A stretch of 64,000 bases of DNA. Origin: Pedobacter planticolens (GTDB lineage: Bacteria > Bacteroidota > Bacteroidia > Sphingobacteriales > Sphingobacteriaceae). Positions within the stretch are counted from its first letter, which is position 1, and each line of letters starts with the position of its first letter. The notes under the pieces are model-generated. The model saw only the letters and a program-made list of their open reading frames with translations. It did no database searches and had not been told where the DNA came from. The DNA lies in the NCBI RefSeq assembly GCF_014172375.1, contig NZ_WNXD01000001.1:1-64000 (forward strand). Reading direction: 5' to 3'. This document shows positions 61,331 through 64,000 of the stretch, piece by piece. A program made the translations under genes and the position numbers.

Positions 61331-62134
61331 ATGAGTAAAATTATTGCTTTAGCAAACCAAAAAGGCGGCGTAGGTAAAACTACTTCGTCAATAAATTTAG
61401 CAGCCAGCTTAGCGGTTTTAGAGTATAAAACACTTTTGGTTGATGCAGATCCTCAGGCAAACTCTACTTCTGGTATTGGTTTCGACCCAAGGAATATAAA
61501 AAACAGTATTTACGAATGCATTATTAACGATGTTGATCCGTTAGATGCAATTGTAAAAACTGAAACCCCAAACTTAGATTTATTGCCTGCACACATTGAT
61601 TTAGTAGGTGCAGAAATAGAAATGATTAACCTTACCAGCCGCGAATATAAAATGAAGGCTGTTTTGGAAAAAGTAAAAGATCAATATGATTTTATCATCA
61701 TCGATTGTTCTCCATCTTTGGGTTTAATTACCATCAACTCCTTAACAGCTGCAGATTCAGTTATTATTCCTGTTCAGTGTGAATATTTCGCATTAGAAGG
61801 TTTAGGTAAATTATTAAACACTATAAAAATTGTACAAAATCGTTTAAATCCAGAATTAGAAATAGAAGGAATTTTACTGACAATGTATGATGTAAGATTA
61901 CGTTTATCTAATCAAGTGGTAGAAGAAGTAAAAACTCATTTTCAGGATTTAGTTTTCGAAACTATTATTCAGCGTAATACACGTTTAAGCGAGGCGCCAA
62001 GTTATGGCGTTTCGGTAATTATGCATGATGCAAATTGCAAAGGAGCTATCAATTATTTAAACTTAGCTAGAGAGATTGTTCGCAAAAACGGTTTGGTAAC
62101 CGAAGAACAAGATGTAACTACAGCAACCATATAA
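61331..62134 (+). CDS. parA: Chromosome-partitioning ATPase ParA (Soj)
   Basis: ParA moves ParB-parS complexes along the nucleoid. The 267-residue protein has the deviant Walker A KGGVGKTT (residues 11-18), Walker A' LLVDADPQANST, and Walker B IIIDCSPSLGLITINSL. Its length and lack of an N-terminal DNA-binding extension mark a chromosomal type. It is followed by parB after 9 bases, and both form the usual operon. Confidence 0.97.
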   Translation: MSKIIALANQKGGVGKTTSSINLAASLAVLEYKTLLVDADPQANSTSGIGFDPRNIKNSIYECIINDVDPLDAIVKTETPNLDLLPAHIDLVGAEIEMINLTSREYKMKAVLEKVKDQYDFIIIDCSPSLGLITINSLTAADSVIIPVQCEYFALEGLGKLLNTIKIVQNRLNPELEIEGILLTMYDVRLRLSNQVVEEVKTHFQDLVFETIIQRNTRLSEAPSYGVSVIMHDANCKGAINYLNLAREIVRKNGLVTEEQDVTTATI

Positions 62135-62143
62135 ATTATATAG

Positions 62144-63043
62144 ATGACATCTTTTCAGCGAAAAACAGGTTTAGGAAAAGGATTAAGTGCGCTTTTAGAT
62201 GATACTGATTCGGTTCATCCTCCAAAAAATGGCAATGATACGTTAGACCAAACTGCACAAGTTGGCAGTATTAGTCAGGTTAATATTAGTGATGTAGAAA
62301 CTAATCCATATCAGCCGCGTACCGAATTTGATCAAGTTGCACTAAACGAATTATCAGAATCGATTAAAGTACAAGGTTTAATACAACCAATAACCGTTAG
62401 AAAAAACGGAAATAAATACCAATTAATTTCTGGTGAACGTAGATTAAGAGCGTCAAAACTAGCAGGATTAACTCAAATACCAGCTTATATTCGCAGTGCG
62501 GATGATCAGCAAATGCTAGAAATGGCATTAATTGAAAATATCCAACGCGAAAACTTAAATGCTATTGAAGTGGCTTTAAGTTTCCAAATGATGATTGATG
62601 AATGTAACCTAAAACCTGAGCAATTAGGTGAAAGAGTTGGTAAAAACCGAACTACAGTTAGTAATTACTTGCGTTTATTAAAATTACCACCAGTTATTCA
62701 GGCTTCAATTCGTGATGGTAAAATATCTATGGGTCATGCTCGTGCTTTAATTAGTGTAGAAGAAGAAGCAAAACAATTGTTTATCCACCAAGAAATTTTA
62801 GATAAAGGTTTATCAGTTCGTAAGGTAGAGGAATTAGTTCGGAGTATTCATCATGTACAAATAAAACCTAAAGCTAATCCAGTTGGCGTTTCTTTCGAAT
62901 ATCAAAAATTACAAAACGATCTAGCTTCTAAATTCGCTACCAAAGTGAAGTTAAAAGTTAAAGAGAATGGTAAAGGCGCAATAGAAATTCCATTTGTTTC
63001 TAACGATGATTTGAGCAGAATTTTAGAACTTTTAGATTGGTAA
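62144..63043 (+). CDS. parB: Chromosome-partitioning protein ParB
   Basis: ParB is a CTP-dependent clamp that loads at parS and spreads along DNA. The 299-residue protein has the N-terminal ParA-stimulating segment (GLGKGLSALLDD). The CTPase motif is GERRLRASKLAG, with ENIQRENLNAIEVA following. The central helix-turn-helix (EQLGERVGKNRTTVSNYLRLLKLP) and C-terminal dimerisation region complete it. Its stop overlaps the next ATG (TAATG). Confidence 0.97.
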   Translation: MTSFQRKTGLGKGLSALLDDTDSVHPPKNGNDTLDQTAQVGSISQVNISDVETNPYQPRTEFDQVALNELSESIKVQGLIQPITVRKNGNKYQLISGERRLRASKLAGLTQIPAYIRSADDQQMLEMALIENIQRENLNAIEVALSFQMMIDECNLKPEQLGERVGKNRTTVSNYLRLLKLPPVIQASIRDGKISMGHARALISVEEEAKQLFIHQEILDKGLSVRKVEELVRSIHHVQIKPKANPVGVSFEYQKLQNDLASKFATKVKLKVKENGKGAIEIPFVSNDDLSRILELLDW

Positions 63044-63717
63044 TGCGAGCACTATTGCTTTCGGTTATAGTATTGTTAACTTTTGCTACGGCAAGAGCGC
63101 AAAATCCTGCTGTAAAAAAGCCAGTTGATACTACTAAAAACAGAATTGATACCATTAAACCAGCACCTTATGTAAATCAAGGAAAAATTGCTGGTAGAAA
63201 AGCATTTCACAGGTCGTTAATTTTCCCAGGCTTAGGTCAGGTATATAATTACGGACTGGTTGTAAATGATGTTAAAAGTGGTGCTACAAAAGGCAATAAA
63301 TTCGGACAAAAATTATACATAATTGGCAAAATTGGGGCTATTTATGCTGGCGGTACTTTATTAGTTATGTCGTATATGGACAATAATAAAAATTATAAGT
63401 TGTTTTTGGATGAATTACAGTACAGAAAATTGCATAATAATACCCCAGATCCCGAAAATGGGTTGTCACAATACACCAATACCGATGCATTAGTAGTTGC
63501 CAAAAATATTTTCAAACGTAACCGCGAAGTTGTTCTGCTATCTTTAGTTGGTTTATATGGCCTAAATGCATTAGATGCTTACGTTACTGCACGTTTAAAA
63601 TATTTTAACGTAGATGACAATTTATCCTTCAAAATTTCGCCATCTCTACTAAATTCAAGTACAATGTATGGTTATAATCCAGCTGTGCCTGCATTAAAAC
63701 TCACTATTAAATTATGA
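63043..63717 (+). CDS. DUF5683 domain protein
   Basis: The ATG overlapping the parB stop gives 224 residues and a signal peptide (ending ATARAQ). The DUF5683 pattern is present: KAFHRSLIFPGLGQVYNYG, two membrane helices (IIGKIGAIYAGGTLLVMSYM and EVVLLSLVGLYGLNALDAYVTARL), and a polar tail. The function is unknown. The tight coupling with parB and the following dapB suggests a shared operon. Confidence 0.88.
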   Translation: MRALLLSVIVLLTFATARAQNPAVKKPVDTTKNRIDTIKPAPYVNQGKIAGRKAFHRSLIFPGLGQVYNYGLVVNDVKSGATKGNKFGQKLYIIGKIGAIYAGGTLLVMSYMDNNKNYKLFLDELQYRKLHNNTPDPENGLSQYTNTDALVVAKNIFKRNREVVLLSLVGLYGLNALDAYVTARLKYFNVDDNLSFKISPSLLNSSTMYGYNPAVPALKLTIKL

Positions 63718-63837
63718 AACTAGTAACGATATGAATAAATTCGTGATAGCTTCATTATCTTTAAAAAAAAACATACCGAGTTTACGAGCTCATTAATGCC
63801 AATAAAAACATAACAACATATTAATAATTATATACCA

Positions 63838-64000
63838 ATGAAAATAGCATTATTAGGTTACGGCAAAATGGGCCAAATTATAGAGCGTTTTGCTTTAGAA
63901 AGAGGGCATGAGGTTGTACTGAAAATTAGCATTGATAATTTAGAAGATTTTACTGTTGATAATTTGGCAAAAGCCGATATAGCCATAGATTTTAGTGCGC
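63838..64000 (+). CDS. dapB: 4-hydroxy-tetrahydrodipicolinate reductase, N-terminal part
   Basis: DapB makes tetrahydrodipicolinate for lysine and meso-diaminopimelate synthesis. The visible 54 residues start with the NAD(P)-binding fold MKIALLGYGKMGQIIERFA, and continue with a short beta-alpha region to DIAIDFSA, typical of the shorter Bacteroidota DapB. The gene is cut by the window end. About 120 bases separate it from the DUF5683 gene. Confidence 0.92.
   Translation, partial: MKIALLGYGKMGQIIERFALERGHEVVLKISIDNLEDFTVDNLAKADIAIDFSA

Noticed and set aside
61152..63717. parS site or replication origin near parAB
   Set aside because: No TGTTNCACGTGAAACA-like 16-mer or cluster of DnaA boxes was seen by eye; a pattern search would settle it.

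Overview
The window looks like chromosomal DNA of a Bacteroidota bacterium, most likely a Pedobacter-like member of the Sphingobacteriaceae. The evidence is the AT-rich composition, two SusC/SusD outer-membrane uptake pairs, promoter-like TAnnTTTG boxes instead of sigma70 -10/-35 boxes, several Bacteroidota-typical families (DUF3098, DUF5683, carboxypeptidase-regulatory-like outer-membrane barrels) and many interspersed palindromic repeats. The genus is inferred from general resemblance and was not tested.

Layout. 1-120: 3' end of a 5S rRNA and its terminator, so an rRNA operon lies just to the left. 414-6244: secreted subtilisin-like protease, a secreted glycine-rich protein and an outer-membrane barrel. 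6653-12951: VOC protein plus AraC regulator, then a SusC/SusD pair preceded by a duplicated 23-bp motif and a leader hairpin. 14101-20460: DeoR-type regulator converging on a minus-strand operon anmK-susC-susD, which suggests outer-membrane uptake of a peptidoglycan-derived amino sugar. 20922-31995: housekeeping block with tRNA-Met, START-like protein, LptF/G permease, ribBA, tamB, tsaD, recA and nth. 32045-38545: MFS exporter, small helical protein, ECF sigma factor, uvrA and a LysE-family protein. 39457-44236: DUF488, YdeI-like, DUF2157, a CPA2 antiporter and a secreted unknown. 44287-48843: minus-strand housekeeping operon ftsX-DUF3098-uppP-truB-yitT-ribF with translationally coupled junctions. 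49078-56269: lipoprotein, leuS, ECF sigma factor with a membrane partner, and another outer-membrane barrel. 57462-61151: a two-gene membrane cassette between direct repeats, an orphan solute-binding lipoprotein, a periplasmic-binding-fold cytosolic protein and an FMN reductase. 61331-64000: parA, parB, a DUF5683 protein and the start of dapB.

The most unusual content is repetitive DNA. Two diverged copies of a roughly 300-bp interspersed element (about 38741-39096 and, inverted, 56684-56998) share an identical 82-bp core. Each lies close to a minisatellite whose period is 21 or 42 nt (39123-39448 and 57114-57299). In the first array the unit keeps a hairpin and an overlapping palindrome through compensatory changes. 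Seven-nucleotide-periodic repeats also lie in frame inside two essential enzymes, ribF and leuS. Several GTCAT-starting, terminal-inverted-repeat elements are scattered between genes. No CRISPR array, prophage, insertion sequence with a transposase or recognisable defence system was found.
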